DNA of 64,000 bases from Novosphingobium sp. G106 (GTDB lineage Bacteria; Pseudomonadota; Alphaproteobacteria; Sphingomonadales; Sphingomonadaceae), in contig NZ_JAHOOZ010000001.1 of NCBI RefSeq assembly GCF_019075875.1, positions 5,274,001 to 5,338,000 on the forward strand, in the 5' to 3' direction. Each line of letters opens with the position of its first letter. Positions within the stretch are counted from its first letter, which is position 1. Shown here in pieces: positions 34,426 to 42,855 of this stretch. Made by a program: the position numbers and the translations under genes. The notes under the pieces are model-generated. The model searched no databases. It saw only the letters and a list, made by a program, of their open reading frames with translations, and was not told the origin of the DNA.

Positions 34426-35868
34426 TCATTTTGCTGCGGCCATCCCGCGCGGCGAAAGCGTCGCGGTCTGCACGCGCGTGCGCCATCCGCCCCGCGTGTA
34501 CAACAGCCATGTCAGCGTCGCCGAGGCGACCGAGCTGACCGGGAAGGACCACCACAACGCATCGCCGCCGAGTGACGGATGGAGCAGGAAATAGAAGCCG
34601 AGGCGGATCGGATAGAGCGCGAGCGTCTGGATGACGAGCGGTGCCAGCACCACGCCGTAAGCGCGCATCGTACCCGACAGCACCATCATCGCTCCCATGA
34701 TGATGTAGGACCAGGTTACGGTGTGCTGGATATGCTGGGCAATCGGCAGGGCAGGGCTGTCACCGCCGAGAAAGAGCGCCAGCAATGGGTGCGAAGCCAG
34801 TACGATCAGGCCGGCAAGCAGGCCGGTCATGGCCAGGTTCGTCAGCATGCCGATGCGGGTGATTTCGTTCACGCGGTCGTGATGGCCTGCGCCGATGTTC
34901 TGCGCGACCATGGCGCTGACCGCGGTCCCGATGGCAAAGGCGGGCATCTGCAGGTAGTTCCACAGCTGCATCGAGGCGCTGTAGGCCGCCGTGGCATTGA
35001 GACCCTCGCGGTTCACGAGGCCGATCACGACGACCTGCGACGAGGAAATCAGCAGCATCTGCGCGCCCATCGGCAGGCCCTTGCCGACGATGTAGGCGAG
35101 GTCATCCTGGCGAGGGATCAGGTAGCCGAGTTCCGGCCCGCGCAGGCGCAGCGGCAAGTCGTGGCCGTAGAGCCGGTAGAGAACGAGAATGACCCCGGCA
35201 AAATTGGCGAGGCCCGTCGCCGCCGCCGACCCGGCGATGCCGAGCGCGGGCAGCGGCCCGAAACCACGGATCAGCAACGGGTTCAGCACGATGTCGAGCG
35301 CCACCGTGAGGATCATCGAATAGAGCGGCGTCTTCGAATCGCCCGTGCCGCGCAGGCCCATGCCGAGGATCATCGACAACGTGCCGAAGGGCATGGTCGC
35401 GAATACCACGCGCAGGTAGGCCTTTGCCTCCTGAAGGCTTCCCTTGGGTGTCGCGAGGAGATGAAGAAGGCGGGGTGAGAAGAACCAGCCGAGCGCCGCA
35501 ACCAGAGTCGCCACGATCACGCAGAAGCCCACCCCGCTGCCGAAGGTTCGGCGTGCCGCGGCGATGTCGCGAGCACCGAACAACTGTCCCACGCGGACCG
35601 TGGTGGCATTGCCGAGGCCGAAGACGGCTGCGAACAGCAGGAACATCACGACATTGGCATTCGCCGTAGCTGCCAGAGCGCTTTCGCCGATCAGACGGCC
35701 GACCCAGATCGAATTGATCGATCCGTTGAGCGTCTGGATCACGTTGCCGATCAGCATGGGGATCGAAAAGCCGATCAGGGTGCGCAGGATCGGTCCCTCG
35801 GTCAGGTCGCGGTGCCGCGACCGAGGATTTTCGGCGCTATCGGTTTGGTTGCTGTCGCTCACCGCCAT
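34426..35868 (-). CDS. MATE family efflux transporter
   Basis: A 480-residue inner-membrane exporter with 12 predicted helices. The two MatE halves are visible: ILRTLIGFSIPMLIGNVIQTLNGS..., with WVGRLIGESALAAT, opens the first, and GAQMLLISSSQVVVIGLVNREG the second. Members export drugs, metabolites or polyphosphate-linked compounds by Na+ or H+ antiport. The ATG 35868 has a weak site (CGGGA). The gene lies downstream of the DUF1552 gene in the same direction (126 bp gap) and may be co-transcribed with that envelope cluster, though this is unproven. Confidence 0.92.
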   Translation of the reverse strand: MAVSDSNQTDSAENPRSRHRDLTEGPILRTLIGFSIPMLIGNVIQTLNGSINSIWVGRLIGESALAATANANVVMFLLFAAVFGLGNATTVRVGQLFGARDIAAARRTFGSGVGFCVIVATLVAALGWFFSPRLLHLLATPKGSLQEAKAYLRVVFATMPFGTLSMILGMGLRGTGDSKTPLYSMILTVALDIVLNPLLIRGFGPLPALGIAGSAAATGLANFAGVILVLYRLYGHDLPLRLRGPELGYLIPRQDDLAYIVGKGLPMGAQMLLISSSQVVVIGLVNREGLNATAAYSASMQLWNYLQMPAFAIGTAVSAMVAQNIGAGHHDRVNEITRIGMLTNLAMTGLLAGLIVLASHPLLALFLGGDSPALPIAQHIQHTVTWSYIIMGAMMVLSGTMRAYGVVLAPLVIQTLALYPIRLGFYFLLHPSLGGDALWWSFPVSSVASATLTWLLYTRGGWRTRVQTATLSPRGMAAAK

Positions 35869-35994
35869 CCCGTGTCGCCGAACCGGTTTTCGCGCAAGCC
35901 AGCTTCAAGAATAAATTCAAGATTTGGACAAAATTCCGTCGCTTTCGCTTCGGCCGGCCCGACCATCAAGACATCCGGCGGCGCTGACCTGATC

Positions 35995-37338
35995 TCAAGC
36001 CACGATCTCTCCGATCGTCTTGTTGGTTTCCATGGATTTCGTGCCCCAGCGATCGACGGAAACGCCCATGATCTGCTGGCAGGTCAGGCCGACGCGGCTG
36101 ACTGGCGTACCCACGCCGTCGACGAAGAGTCCCGACTTCGCCCTGCCGCCGGCCGTGCCGGCCAGCATGATCGGGATGTTGTCGATCGTGTGGAACTTGG
36201 CGAATTCGGTTTCCGAATGCGCGAGGATCAGCGAGTTGTCGAGCAGGGTGCGGTCGCCTTCCTTCACCTTGTCCATCGCGCCAAGGAAATAGACCCAGGC
36301 CTCCATGATCTTGGTGAGGAAATACGTCGCGTTCGGCTGGTAGCCGAGGCGATTGTCCAGCACTTCCTCATGGGTGAGCTGGTGATGGGTGATCGTGCTG
36401 CCGATCCGTGTCAGCGACGAAGCGCCGTTGTTGAACATCATGTTGTAGACGCGGGTCTGGTCGCAGGCGAGCGCCATGACCAGGAGATCGGTCATGACCT
36501 CGTGATTCTTCATGACGTCCTCAATATCGCCGCTGACCTTGAGTTCGGGCGGCGCACCCTTGGGGACGACGCAGGCCTGCAACGGTTCCGGCTTGGTAAG
36601 CTCGACGTCGAGCTGGTTCTCGAGCTGGCGGATCGACGTGTAGTACTGGTCCAGCTTCTGCTTGTCTGCAGCGCCGACCGCGGCCTCTAGCGCCTTGCGC
36701 TGCTCGGTCACCGCCGAAAGCACGCTGCGCCGCGCCATCGCCGTCGGATCGGGAACGAAGGTCGCGCTGTTGGGATCCTTGAAGCCGGCCCCGAACAGGC
36801 GCTGGTAGAGCGCCACGACCGAGGTCTCCGCCGGGTTGAGGTTGCCGCCGCCGCGGCCGGAAATGGAGTTGCGGGGATCGCCGATCGCCGAAACGTCAAG
36901 CGAGCTGAAGCGGCTGCGCTTTCCGATTACGTCGCCGATCGTCACGTCGAGGCTCTCGCCCGGAAGCCCGCGCTCGGCCGTCAGCGCACGGCCGGTGCGA
37001 ATGGCCGGTCCGCCGGTCGCGTGGGGCAGGTTGGGCGCGCCGTCCAATGGCACGTTGAAGTTGCCCATGACGCTGATCCTGCTCTGGAACTCCTTGATCG
37101 GCTCGAGTTCCGGCTTGAGGTCGTAGTTCGCACCCGGCTTCGTGGGGAACCATCGGTTCGGGTTGACGCCAAGGCCCCAGAACCAGGTGCCGAAGCGTAC
37201 CGGAACCGGTGCGCCTGTCGCCGCCAGGGCCTGGCCGTTGCCGTCTAGGAAGGCGTCGAGCAGCGGCACACCCACCACCACGGCGGCGCCGTTCATCATG
37301 CCTTTCAGAGCGCTGCGGCGGCTGAGATCGTATGCCAT
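35995..37338 (-). CDS. DUF1552 domain protein, Tat-type export
   Basis: A 447-residue exported protein of family DUF1552. The N-terminus MAYDLSRRSALKGMMNGAAVV has the twin Arg of a Tat signal. The body holds FGTWFWGLGVNPNRWFP and the DUF1552 segments ATGGPAIRTGRALT, YYTSIRQLENQL and, near the end, LAHSETEFAKFHTIDNIPIM. DUF1552 proteins accompany DUF1592/1588 cytochrome-like partners in planctomycetes, myxobacteria and some sphingomonads; their reaction is unknown. It starts 21 bp after the DUF1592-type gene, so the two are one operon. Confidence 0.9.
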   Translation of the reverse strand: MAYDLSRRSALKGMMNGAAVVVGVPLLDAFLDGNGQALAATGAPVPVRFGTWFWGLGVNPNRWFPTKPGANYDLKPELEPIKEFQSRISVMGNFNVPLDGAPNLPHATGGPAIRTGRALTAERGLPGESLDVTIGDVIGKRSRFSSLDVSAIGDPRNSISGRGGGNLNPAETSVVALYQRLFGAGFKDPNSATFVPDPTAMARRSVLSAVTEQRKALEAAVGAADKQKLDQYYTSIRQLENQLDVELTKPEPLQACVVPKGAPPELKVSGDIEDVMKNHEVMTDLLVMALACDQTRVYNMMFNNGASSLTRIGSTITHHQLTHEEVLDNRLGYQPNATYFLTKIMEAWVYFLGAMDKVKEGDRTLLDNSLILAHSETEFAKFHTIDNIPIMLAGTAGGRAKSGLFVDGVGTPVSRVGLTCQQIMGVSVDRWGTKSMETNKTIGEIVA

Positions 37339-37359
37339 GGACCTATATTCCTTCTCGCT

Positions 37360-39057
37360 TTAGTTGCTCGCCATGCTGACGTGGGCTGGCGCGGCTTCCA
37401 GGGGCTTGCTGACGACGCGATAAGCCTCGGGCATCGTCGCGACCTGGAGGAACAGCGCGCGGATGTTGTAACCGGCGGCGCCAAAACGCTGATCCAGCGG
37501 CTCGACCAACGACGAAACGTCGTCGCTCGACCGGCCCGTGGCGTAAGATATCGCGCGCATCGCGACGCATTGCGTCGTGCTCGGGCTCTCGGCCATCGTC
37601 TTGCCCAGTCCGCTGGCGCCCAGGAACGTCGCGCCGTCCATCATTCCGGCCGTATCGATCGGCGCGTCGTTCTCGGTCTTGCGGAACATGCCGATGCCGT
37701 CGAAGCGTTCGAGCGACAGGCCGATCGGATCGGTAATCTTGTGGCAGCCAGAGCAGGACGGATCAGTTGCGTGCGCCATGAGCCGGATGCGTGCGGTCGG
37801 CTTGGCCTTGTTGGAGGTGTCCTGCACCGCGGTGAAGTTCACGTTCCCTGGCGGATTGGGGACCGGCTCGCACATGAGAAGCTCGCGAATGGCGCGGCCG
37901 CGCAAGGTCGGCGAACTGCGCCCGGCGTGCGAGTAGAGCGCCAGGAAGCCTGCCTGGCCGAGCAGTCCGGCGCGATCGTCGCCGGGTGCGAAGTCGTAGG
38001 GCTCCCAGCCGGCTGCCTGCTTGACCTGGGCCTGGTAGAGGCCGCCGAGCGATCGCGTCATGTAGGTGTGCGGGGTTGTGAAAAGCTGACGGTAGTCGCC
38101 GTTACGGGCTAGCAGGTGGCCGGTAATCGTTCGCAGCATCTGCTCGGGCAGTGCCTGCGCCACGTCCTGGTTGAAGTAGGGATAGATCAGCGGGTCTTTC
38201 GACAGCTCGTCGAACTTCTCGAACAGAAGCATGTCCGCGAAGAAGGCCCGCACGCCCTGTTCGAAGCGCGGCGACTTGACCATGCCGTCGGCGATCTCGT
38301 TGAGCCTGGCCGGGTCGGTGAGCGATCCGTCCTGGGCGGCCTTGAGCAACCGGTCGTTCGGCGTCGTGTTCCACAGGAGGAAGCTGAGGCGCGCGGCCCG
38401 CGAGTAGTTGTCCAGCCGCAGCCCGCCGGGATTGGCCGGGTCGGGCTCTGCCGTCTCGACTATGTAGAGGAACTGGGGCGACACGAGCATCGATGCCAGC
38501 GACAGTTCCAGCCCCTTGTAGAACGATTTGGTCGGCCCGGCGCCATCGCTTGCCAGCTTGACGTAGAACGCTTCTTCGACCCGCGAAAGCGGACGGCGAA
38601 ACAGGTAGCGGCCGAGCGGCGAGAGCACTTGCGCAGCGCAGGCCGGATCGGCCATCGCGGGATCCTTGGGAGTGCAGGACACGAACTGCGCGCGGCGTTG
38701 TTCGCCAAAGACCTGCGCGGCGACATTGCGACCGATCCCGTCGAACTGCTCGATCCCGGCGGGCGATATGCTCGCGTCGGCCGCGCCGTTGGCGATCAGC
38801 TCGTGCACGGGACGCACGATCGGCTCGACCTTGCCGGCTACGATCACGTCCGGCCCGAAAATGTCGGCGATCGTGTTGCGGTACTGGGCCTCGGTCATGC
38901 GCCGCATCGCCACGATCTTGGCGCTGGATAGGGCCAACGTCTGTGTCGGAGCGGTGTCGACGGCGGCGGATTTCGGCGCGTCGCCGGCGGCACAGCCGAC
39001 CAGAGCCAATGAGAGAGCGGCAACGCTGCCGAAAACGAGGCAGTTCAAACGGTTCAT
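37360..39057 (-). CDS. DUF1592-type (DUF1587/1592/1588/1585) haem-motif lipoprotein
   Basis: A 565-residue exported lipoprotein (MNRLNCLVFGSVAALSLALVGC). After the signal, MTEAQYRNTIADIFG is the DUF1587 opening; FRRPLSRVEEAFYV and RLSFLLWNTTPND belong to DUF1592; HAGRSSPTLRGRAIRELLMCEPVPNPP to DUF1588; SCSGCHKITDPIGLSLE gives a CxxCH haem-attachment motif (Cys435, Cys438, His439). The usual second CxxCH of the family is not seen at the N-terminus. An ATG at 39066 overlaps the previous stop (ATGA), but GAGAAG is better spaced for 39057. Likely periplasmic redox protein working with DUF1552. Confidence 0.88.
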   Translation of the reverse strand: MNRLNCLVFGSVAALSLALVGCAAGDAPKSAAVDTAPTQTLALSSAKIVAMRRMTEAQYRNTIADIFGPDVIVAGKVEPIVRPVHELIANGAADASISPAGIEQFDGIGRNVAAQVFGEQRRAQFVSCTPKDPAMADPACAAQVLSPLGRYLFRRPLSRVEEAFYVKLASDGAGPTKSFYKGLELSLASMLVSPQFLYIVETAEPDPANPGGLRLDNYSRAARLSFLLWNTTPNDRLLKAAQDGSLTDPARLNEIADGMVKSPRFEQGVRAFFADMLLFEKFDELSKDPLIYPYFNQDVAQALPEQMLRTITGHLLARNGDYRQLFTTPHTYMTRSLGGLYQAQVKQAAGWEPYDFAPGDDRAGLLGQAGFLALYSHAGRSSPTLRGRAIRELLMCEPVPNPPGNVNFTAVQDTSNKAKPTARIRLMAHATDPSCSGCHKITDPIGLSLERFDGIGMFRKTENDAPIDTAGMMDGATFLGASGLGKTMAESPSTTQCVAMRAISYATGRSSDDVSSLVEPLDQRFGAAGYNIRALFLQVATMPEAYRVVSKPLEAAPAHVSMASN

Positions 39058-39062
39058 CGGTG

Positions 39063-40280
39063 TCATCTTCTCGCAGCGGTCCGGGCGGCCGGAATGTCGT
39101 TGACGAAGGCGGGGATGGCGCTGAGCTGGAAGGCGCTGGATATGCCGTGACACTGGCCGGTCTTGGGGTCCTTGAGCCCGTCGGCCATCCTGCGTAGCGT
39201 CTTCATATAGGACGCACAGTCGATGCCGGCGACCAGCGCGGTGCCAGCACCGCCGAGCGCTTCGGCCTCGATGACGTCGAACAGCGGGCGATAGCCCCCG
39301 AGCATGCCGGTGACGCTGCCGTCCGACTGGAACTGTAGCCGAAGCCGGGCCTTGGCGAAGCGATACTGTCCGCGATTGCCACGGATATCCCGTGCTCCGC
39401 CCTGTCCCCAGGTCTGCGCGAGCGCTATGTCTCCCGGATCGGTGGTCAGCACGCCGTTGACGATACGAGCATGGAGCACGTTGCGGTGGCGCGGTTCGGT
39501 GTCGTCGATCGTGAAGGACGAGCCGCGCAGGAACTTGCCCTTGCTGTCCGCGGCAGGCCGATCCGCCGTGTTGGCGTAGATTACCTCGACGTCGTTGTCG
39601 TTCTGCAGGCTATCGACGCCGCGCAGCAGGATGACCTGGGTCCACTCACCGGAGCTGTGGAACTGCTTCATGCCGGTCTGGATGTCGTTGGAAATGCCGT
39701 CGACGCCCCGATATTCGAGCGTGCAGCCGAGCGCGCGATACTCCTGATTGTCGATGCCCTTCTCGCCGTTGGGCGTGACGAAGTCCTCATGATCGCAGGT
39801 GTCGGCTTTGGACCCGCCGTCGAGGTCGAGGCCCCACGACATCTTGCTCTGCACCGTGGGTGTGAGTGGGTGATCGAACATGTCCGGTTGCGAGCAGATG
39901 TTCGTGCCGTTGGGGCCGAAGGCGTAGGCGTGCCAGCGCTGGGTCAGTTCCTGCTCGTTCTCCTTGAGCGCAAGCCGCTGGCGTTCTGCCGGGGCCTGCG
40001 TATTCAGGTAAACGTCGCGCAGGCGCGGGGCCGGGCCGGTGGGGCAGGCGTCCTTGCCCATGACCACGGGAGGGTAGAACCCCTCGACGACGAAGCCCAT
40101 GACCCCGTCTGCCGGCGGTGAGGGCAATCGCATCGGTCGAGGCGCGGCGGATGCCGGCGCCTGTTGCAGTTCGGGCGCGCCCACGCCGAACGCGAACGCG
40201 CCTGCCACCGCGGCAGCGAGTAGCCCGTTGCGGATCGTGCGGTGCTTCATCCCTCTGGACAATTCGGCTGACGATTCCAT
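39063..40280 (-). CDS. Uncharacterised secreted protein of the DUF1552/1592 operon
   Basis: A 405-residue protein with an N-terminal export segment after MKHRTIRNGLLAAAVAGAFAFGVGA. Its core has GLDLDGGSKADTCDHEDFVTPNGEKGIDNQ, a pattern rich in Asp, Asn and Gly like calcium-binding loops, with Cys residues that could pair, and DDTEPRHRNVLHARIVNG. I recognise similar modules only in uncharacterised myxobacterial-type proteins. AGGGGAG precedes ATG 40280; an ATG at 40313 overlaps the preceding stop. It overlaps the DUF1592-type gene by ATGA, so it is part of that operon. Confidence 0.7.
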   Translation of the reverse strand: MESSAELSRGMKHRTIRNGLLAAAVAGAFAFGVGAPELQQAPASAAPRPMRLPSPPADGVMGFVVEGFYPPVVMGKDACPTGPAPRLRDVYLNTQAPAERQRLALKENEQELTQRWHAYAFGPNGTNICSQPDMFDHPLTPTVQSKMSWGLDLDGGSKADTCDHEDFVTPNGEKGIDNQEYRALGCTLEYRGVDGISNDIQTGMKQFHSSGEWTQVILLRGVDSLQNDNDVEVIYANTADRPAADSKGKFLRGSSFTIDDTEPRHRNVLHARIVNGVLTTDPGDIALAQTWGQGGARDIRGNRGQYRFAKARLRLQFQSDGSVTGMLGGYRPLFDVIEAEALGGAGTALVAGIDCASYMKTLRRMADGLKDPKTGQCHGISSAFQLSAIPAFVNDIPAARTAARR

Positions 40281-40309
40281 GCTCGTCTCCCCTGGTTCGT
40301 GCCCTGTCG

Positions 40310-41159
40310 TCATGGCCTGAGGACCGCTGCGCCTGTCGGCATGTCGGTCACGTCCGGCCCTTGTGCGACGAAGACGGACTTGCCGCGGTAAAGCCATTGC
40401 GGCGCATCGGCCTGACGGTCGATGGTCCAGTCGCCTACGCCCGCACTGCCGAGCGCGCCCGGGAAAGGCCGCCAGCTTGCGCAATCGTCGGCGCAACTGC
40501 CCGTGTACAGCAGCCGGCCTTCCTTCTGGACGAAGGCATAGGCTCCGCCCACGAAGGCGGCCGACACGTTCACCGGCGCGGCGACCTTGGGGACCGGGGG
40601 GCACGTATTTCAGGCTGTTCCAGACCTTGTCGTTCGCACCGTCATATGCGGCTGCTCCCGGCGCCTCGCCCTTGCGGACGAAAACCATATGCCAGCCCTT
40701 GTAGACCCATTGCGGTCCCTGAGGCCCGTCGATGATCGTCCAGTCCGGCGCCTTCTGGTTCTGGATCATGGCGCTCGACGGTGCTGCCGGCGCCGCGCCG
40801 CCCGCTGCAATCGCCCCTGCCGTTGCGGCCGCCAGGCGATTGCGATCGCCGAACCCTTGGGGGAACATGATGTTGGCTTTCGAGCCCGGCGGGGCGAGCA
40901 GGGGCTGCCACGCCTCGGTGCAGGCAGCCTGGCAATATTTCGAGGTATCGGCAACGGCGCGCAGCAGTGTGCGCATGTCCATGCCGTAGAGTGTGCGGCC
41001 ATCGGCGTCGGTGTAGACCTGTATGTTGCCTACGGTGCCCACCTTGACGCCCGGCGGATAGTCGCTGGTCGTCGCAGCGGGGATCGGCAGGTCGGCCGGC
41101 TGCGCATGCGCTGCCGTGCCCGAAAGCAGAATTGCCGCGATCGCAAAACCCAATCGCAT
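40310..41159 (-). CDS. COG4315-like secreted repeat protein, frameshifted
   Basis: An exported protein of about 280 residues when repaired. The signal is MRLGFAIAAILLSGTAAHA, with AGGAGGGCG upstream. It holds copies of the secreted-repeat module (PF03640): VYTDADGRTLYGMD with CTEAWQPLLAP and DWTII...WVYKGWHMVFV, then AYAFVQKEGRLLYTG with CASWRPFPGALG and WLYRGKSVFVAQG. The second half is in another frame; deleting one G from the run of six at 40596-40601 restores YVPPVPKVAAPVNVSAAF and one open frame to the TGA at 40310. The stop overlaps an upstream ATG of the next gene. First gene of the envelope operon. Confidence 0.75.
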
Positions 41160-41257
41160 TTGTTTCGCCCTCCTGGCGCAAGGTCTCGAAAGCCTTGCGT
41201 CTCTCCCGAAAGCGGTTGCCTGCAGCGCATGCGACCGCCTCATGAGGGCATTTATAA

Positions 41258-41286
41258 TTCAAAATTTTAATCAGTCAACTTTTGAA
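41258..41286. promoter_or_regulatory. AT-rich operator before the envelope operon
   Basis: TTCAAAATTTTAA (41258-41270) and an inverted half TTTTGAA (41280-41286) lie about 100 bp before the secreted-repeat gene and 40 bp after the end of the marR gene. The same 13-mer occurs before the TonB receptor (45461-45473). Confidence 0.6.
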
Positions 41287-41326
41287 TCATATTGACGATA
41301 GCTTGACGACGCAGGTCGAGGGCGCG

Positions 41327-41842
41327 TCAGGTCGAGCGAAGGGCGGTCTGCATATCGGAGAGGATTCGCGCGCAAATTCGCAGTTCCTTGGGCTTGTAGT
41401 GGCCCAGTGCTTCCGTCACCAATCCGACAAGCCCATTGCGGACTTCCTGCAGCGTCTCTTCGCCGAGAGGCGTCAGCGCGAGCTTGCTGCGGCGACGGTC
41501 GCGCTCGCCCTGCTCGCTCACGATAAGTCCTGCGGCACTGAGCTTGCCCAGCTCGAACGACACGAGGCTGCGGCCGATGTTCAGGGTCTCCGCAAGCTCG
41601 TGCGGATGATTGAGCCCGATTGCGATCAGGTTGATCACCCAGGTGCCGCGCGGGCCCAGGTCGTAGCGATCGGTAACCGCACCGGTAGCCAGGCTGAGGG
41701 GGCCGGAAGCAAACGCCATGTTGTGAGCCAGGAACGCGATGTCGCCCCAGGTCAGAGGTGAGTTGTCGAGCTTGCCGGTGCGTAAATTCTCGATCCGCGC
41801 CATCAGGCGGTCGCGGGCATCCTTGGATTCTGTTGTTCCCAC
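41327..41842 (-). CDS. MarR family transcriptional regulator
   Basis: A 171-residue winged-helix regulator. LGPRGTWVINLIAIGLNHPHELAETLNIGRSLVSFELGKLSAAGLI is the HTH and ERDRRRSKLALTPLG the wing, followed by a helical dimer domain. A GTG at 41842, 10 bp after the HiPIP stop, gives the best length; ATG 41803 is an alternative. Such proteins often sense aromatic acids or oxidants. The gene lies just upstream of the envelope operon and near copies of an AT-rich palindromic motif, the kind MarR dimers bind, so it is the likely local regulator. Confidence 0.88.
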   Translation of the reverse strand: MGTTESKDARDRLMARIENLRTGKLDNSPLTWGDIAFLAHNMAFASGPLSLATGAVTDRYDLGPRGTWVINLIAIGLNHPHELAETLNIGRSLVSFELGKLSAAGLIVSEQGERDRRRSKLALTPLGEETLQEVRNGLVGLVTEALGHYKPKELRICARILSDMQTALRST

Positions 41843-41852
41843 AGGTCTTTCG

Positions 41853-42155
41853 CTATTTACGGTGCGGCGCGAACGAAGAGCAGACAGCTCCTGCGTTGAC
41901 CGGCCCATTGAGTAGTTGGCAGGCGCCGCATCCCGGCTGCCCTGCTGTGAAGAATGTGCAGACCGAGCAATGCTTGGCCTGATCGCTCGATGCCTCGGCA
42001 TATCCCAGCGAACGCCGCCGGCTCTTCTGGCTGAGAGGCAAGGTCGCCGGATCGTAGCAGGCGGCATTTTGTGCCCGCGCGCCGCCGATACCAATCACGG
42101 CGGACAATACGCCCACTGCGGCCGACGTCAGTATGCGGCGACGATCAACCTTCAT
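41853..42155 (-). CDS. High-potential iron-sulfur protein (HiPIP) family
   Basis: A 100-residue exported protein. MKVDRRRILTSAAVGVLSAV resembles a Tat signal (DRRRIL). The mature part has Cys63-x2-Cys66, Cys79 and Cys92 (KHCSVCTFFTAG, CGACQLL, AVCSSF), the four ligands of a [4Fe-4S] HiPIP cluster, which carries single electrons in the periplasm. AAGGAG lies 8 bases before the ATG. Together with the cytochrome c-prime gene (100 bp upstream) and the CxxCH-bearing DUF1592-type protein it gives the cluster a periplasmic redox character. Confidence 0.85.
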   Translation of the reverse strand: MKVDRRRILTSAAVGVLSAVIGIGGARAQNAACYDPATLPLSQKSRRRSLGYAEASSDQAKHCSVCTFFTAGQPGCGACQLLNGPVNAGAVCSSFAPHRK

Positions 42156-42255
42156 GATGCTCCTTCGCCGGCCTGCCGGCCTTCCATAACGGCGCTAGGC
42201 CGCATCGACAACTTGGCAATCGCGCGACGCCGGGTGGGGTGCGCCGGCAGCGTTG

Positions 42256-42717
42256 CTAGGGCTTGGGTTGACGGAACTGGTCATGGCAGCCCTTGCAGGC
42301 GCCGCCGAGATTGCGTGCGGCGGCACGGATCGCGGCGACATCGCCGCCATTGGCCGCGTTCTGGAATGCGGCGGCCTGCGCCGAGAAGTCGTCCTGGGCT
42401 CGGCGGAACCCGGCCGCGTTCGTCCATATCTCAGGCTTTGCGGCAGTCTTTATGCCCGGCTGCGGCCCGGTGCCGGCGGGGAACCAGCCGTACATGGCCT
42501 GGGCAGCACCCCGGATCTGGCGGGCGGATATCTGGATCAGCATGGTTTGCGGCGTCGATGAGCGCAGGCCGTCGTTCACCGCCTTGAATGCCGCGCCCAG
42601 CTCGCGCAAGCCATCGACGCGCGTGCGAACCTGGTCGGCCGGCGCGGCGAGCAATGGCGCGGCAATTCCCGCCAGCACGAGCGATGCGAGGATTCGGGAA
42701 CGTCGCGAAGACGGCAT
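42256..42717 (-). CDS. Cytochrome c-prime family protein
   Basis: A 153-residue exported class II cytochrome c. A signal peptide (ILASLVLAGIAAPLLAA) precedes a four-helix bundle with the haem site near the C-terminus: ACKGCHDQF (Cys141, Cys144, His145), as expected for c-prime. AAGGAG stands directly before ATG 42717, so the earlier ATG (42732) is rejected. Relatives bind NO or move electrons in the periplasm. It sits between the TonB receptor and the HiPIP gene, same strand. Confidence 0.88.
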   Translation of the reverse strand: MPSSRRSRILASLVLAGIAAPLLAAPADQVRTRVDGLRELGAAFKAVNDGLRSSTPQTMLIQISARQIRGAAQAMYGWFPAGTGPQPGIKTAAKPEIWTNAAGFRRAQDDFSAQAAAFQNAANGGDVAAIRAAARNLGGACKGCHDQFRQPKP

Positions 42718-42855
42718 GGTCAACTCCTTCACGTGCCTTCCGCTGCCGGCGCGGAGCGGCGATGGCTAGGGTAACAAAACTACGCGCCGCGAGGGTCGGG
42801 CCGCAAGAGCCGAACCGCTGGCTCCTGCGCCCGGCCCGCTTGCAGCGCTTGCATA

